Positions 61,310 to 64,000 of a stretch of 64,000 nucleotides of DNA are shown here, one piece after another. The notes below the pieces were generated by a model. The model worked only from the letters and a program-made list of their open reading frames with translations, searched no databases and had not been told where the DNA came from. The DNA is taken from assembly GCA_020698575.1 (NCBI GenBank), contig CM036252.1:26427206-26491205 (forward strand), read 5' to 3'. The DNA is from Bostrychus sinensis (Eukaryota; Chordata; Actinopteri; Gobiiformes; Eleotridae). Made by a program: the position numbers and the translations under genes. Position 1 is the first letter of the stretch. The number at the start of each line of letters is the position of its first letter.

Positions 61310-61313
<4 letters not shown>

Positions 61314-62499
61314 TTAACTGTTCTCACTGTCACATGCTAACATGTGTTTCCATTTTAATAAGCTATTATTACTTATTAATTACTTATTAATTACTTACTT
61401 ATTAAGTTCTTTCATAAAATTAATAAAATTGGTCCCTACATATTGGTCCAAAAAATCATGTGTTTATCAGCCTATATCTGTCGACCTCTAGTCACAACTG
61501 TCACTGTTCCACTGACAGTACAGGAAATACGTGTGTTTTTTTTATCATTGCAATGTGCCCTAATATTAAGAAATATACGTTTCTTGTGGGACGTGTTTCC
61601 CTCATGGTCCATTTTTTAATTTCTACTTTGGTTATCTTCTGGTTAACTAGTGTTCACAACAACATTTCCAGCACTGGACCAAACACCAAGGTAGATAGTG
61701 AAGTGAAAGTGGATCCATGAAGTTACAATTGTGGTCTAAATGTCTATATGAACTTTGGAACTTTTGCAACTGTCACAACTGTCACTGACATGAGGAAACT
61801 TGTATTTTTGTTTTACTAATGAATGAAGCAACAAACAATAATTGGGTGTTTAAGTGAGGAAACTATCAAGTCACATAATATTAGCATTGTATCTCACATT
61901 TTATTGTTTTTGGTCCGGTCACACATCCAAGGGTTAGGATCTGAGTCAAACTGTACGAAAGTTAATTTGGAAGAGGACCAAAACCTTTTCAAGGGGTTCT
62001 GGCATTTGTGTGAGATTTACAAAATTCTAAATCAATACAGAAAAGATATGAAATGGCGTTGGAAAACTAGCAATACACAATGGCAGGCCAGAGCTGCACA
62101 CACACATGCACGTGAGAGGACATCAATTTGTTTGCTCTAAACTAAATATGAAAAGAGTTCAGTCAGTCAATTAATTGCCCACTACACTACAAGATACTGT
62201 CTGGAAAGAACTAAGGCTACAAACAAACCATAGGCAAATAGTACTTGAAGGAGAGCCACATAGTTTGCAAGGCAAGTCAGTTAAAAACAGAAAATATTTT
62301 GACAAGCACAGCAAACAAAAGGGATTACTTCTCAGCTCTGTAAATGATTAGGTACATTGTAATTCATGAAAACCTCTTTACAACAAGTAACCTTTGCAGC
62401 AGAATGTCACTCTAATTAATCAAGTATAATAGTAACACAGTTCATTATAAATTATTAGCACCATGCACTGGCAGACTGTGCACATGAGTACAACTTTTT

Positions 62500-62800
62500 G
62501 GCCATGGTGGTTATGTTTCCGCTGAGATTTTCAGGAAAGGTCAGTAATAGGCCAAGGAAGAAATGATTAGTTATTTGTTTTATTAGTGTGCATCTAGAAT
62601 ATCATGTGGGTCCACTGAGTACAAAAGGCCAAAGGACATGGCAGCCACAAGAAGCTAGTAAGAAAAAAATTATTACATTTAGGTCTTGAACTCAACCAAT
62701 AAAGCATTTATCCCTGAACAAGATCATTTACCATTGCAAGACAGGGGCAAATCCTTTTAGAGTTCTACCCTCTCTGAGTGCTTCTACTTTTTTTAACAGA
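62500..62800 (+). repeat. Family D repeat followed by SINE B head
   Basis: GGTGGTTATGTTTCCGCTGA and ATTTTCAGGAAAGGTCAGTA belong to family D; at 62,681 AACTCAACCAATAAAGCATT starts a diverged SINE B head. The same order, D then B-like, is seen at 13,225-13,510. Confidence 0.55.
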
Positions 62801-63299
62801 TATTTTTTAGGGAATAGGAGCACAATGGCAGACATCCCCTAAACAATGCATTTTAAAATGTGCCTTAAGTGTTAAATGCATGATCCTGCCTAATCTCTAA
62901 TAGCAAACTTCTTTCTAAAGTTTGCACCACTTCAAACCTGTCAAAAAAAACTCTCCCCTGATTTGGATAAGCTGTTCAGATAATGTTCTGCCACTGTGCC
63001 TCCGAGCCACACTTCCTTACGTCACTAAAACACAGACAAAGAAACCCACATTACAATTTCACATCAAATTTTCAAATCCCACTCACAGTTCCAACAGTTC
63101 ACTTGCAAATCCTGCTCATAATTATCTTCCATTATTACTACAGTAGCTAGATTTGCATGAGGTGTACAAAAGAGCTGCCATATCATTTGGAATCCATTGT
63201 CCTTATTACAGATGGCTTGACAACATTTGGTTTAATTTCTAGAGATTTTTAGTTCCAAGTGCCACCATTTTTTTCAGAAATCTGAGAAACCAATTGTTA

Positions 63300-63500
63300 T
63301 TACCTCCAGTTTGTTGGTTAGTCTGTTAGCAAGTTAGTTTAGGTGTGTATCAAAAACACCATTTGCATTCAGGAATTTTAAAAGAATTCTGTCCCACTGC
63401 AAGTTGTCCCAGCTGCCACAAACATAGTAAGTTCAGCCACAAGGGGGCAGTAAAAAAAAAAAATCTGGGTATTTTAGTAGTAGTTTTTTGCCATTGCGAG
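63300..63500 (+). repeat. Dispersed repeat, family D
   Basis: TTTGTTGGTTAGTCTGTTAG, the CAGGAATTTT block and TCAGCCACAAGGGGGCAG match the copy at 13,225-13,510. Confidence 0.6.
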
Positions 63501-64000
63501 ATAGCACTGTCAATAATCAATATCAATAATAACTTAATAATAAAAAAAATAACAATAAACAATTTACAAAAGGCTCGGTCTATTCTCTTTAGCACTGATC
63601 ATCCTCTGTGGGAGGAGTTTGTTCTTCTGCCCTCCAGAAAGAGATACAGGCTGCCCAGAGCCAAAACAAATCAGCTTTAAACTCTCTTTTGTCATTTAGA
63701 TGCTCTTATTTGTTTTTCTTTTTACTTTTTTTTACTTGAGATTTTGGCTTCTCTTTTCATCTCTGGTACATCTTTTCTTCCCATTACTTATTACTTATTG
63801 ACCTACTCACCATGTGTTACTACTACACACATGCAAATTTAGTCAAACATTCAAAGTAATGGACGAAAATAGATGCAAAACATAGCCAGCATCGTCGACC
63901 AATCAGAAGGCTCCATTCATCATCCAAAGCCCCACATACAGTTCACAGAGCGGTTCATATCAGAAAGGCCAGGATTGATACTCCCTGCTCCCTGCCCGGT

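Larger units (their letters stand above)
59234..64000. other. camk2d intron running to the window edge
   Basis: No exon for the HRDLK loop or N-lobe was seen on the minus strand. The interval contains the TAGTCC-type minisatellite (59,440-59,552), an inverted SINE A with an internal palindrome (60,730-61,095), a 31-base A run (61,279-61,309), short ACTTATTAATT tandem units near 61,370, and family B and D repeats between 62,500 and 63,500. Confidence 0.5.

Overview
The window looks like nuclear DNA of a teleost fish, probably a percomorph. The DNA is AT-rich, genes are split into many small exons with GT-AG introns, and tRNA-derived SINEs, hAT-type MITEs and microsatellites of fish type are scattered throughout. 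No bacterial operon, phage or CRISPR structure is present. The species cannot be named from the sequence.

Layout. Positions 1 to about 14,700 carry no recognisable gene body and are mostly repeats. A CpG-rich block at about 14,690-15,130 holds what looks like the first coding exon of a minus-strand gene (14,742-14,834) whose other exons are not found; the gene is not identified. Positions 15.1-20.9 kb are intergenic, with one unexplained TATA-like plus GC-box segment near 16.5 kb. The complete aco1 gene (cytosolic aconitase / iron regulatory protein 1) lies on the plus strand: a small 5'-UTR exon near 20.9 kb, 20 coding exons from 21,985 to 29,953, and a poly(A) signal near 30.44 kb. Its reading frame is broken by one extra base in coding exon 18 of 20 (29,163-29,286). 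The rest of the window, about 31.4-64 kb, is the 3' part of camk2d (CaM kinase II delta) on the minus strand, tail to tail with aco1. Fourteen exons run from the DFG-containing kinase exon at 59,233 to the stop codon at 32,481; the upstream exons lie beyond the right edge.

Most interesting observation. Inside the camk2d intron just before the hub (association) domain there is a short minus-strand exon, 36,541-36,661. It encodes a start codon, a signal-peptide-like hydrophobic segment, a cysteine and an N-glycosylation sequon, and ends in a splice donor of exactly the phase needed to join the hub exons. With a CCAAT box upstream, this suggests an internal promoter making a 174-residue, kinase-less CaMKII hub protein that enters the secretory pathway. 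It resembles alpha-KAP of mammalian CAMK2A in principle but differs in design.

Other points. camk2d keeps its frame-preserving linker cassettes (20 and 15 codons) with weak donors and RBFOX-type TGCATG motifs downstream. Several transposons are delimited by their target-site duplications. Two long foldback sequences lie in camk2d introns. A decayed Tc1/mariner-like transposase lies near 8 kb.
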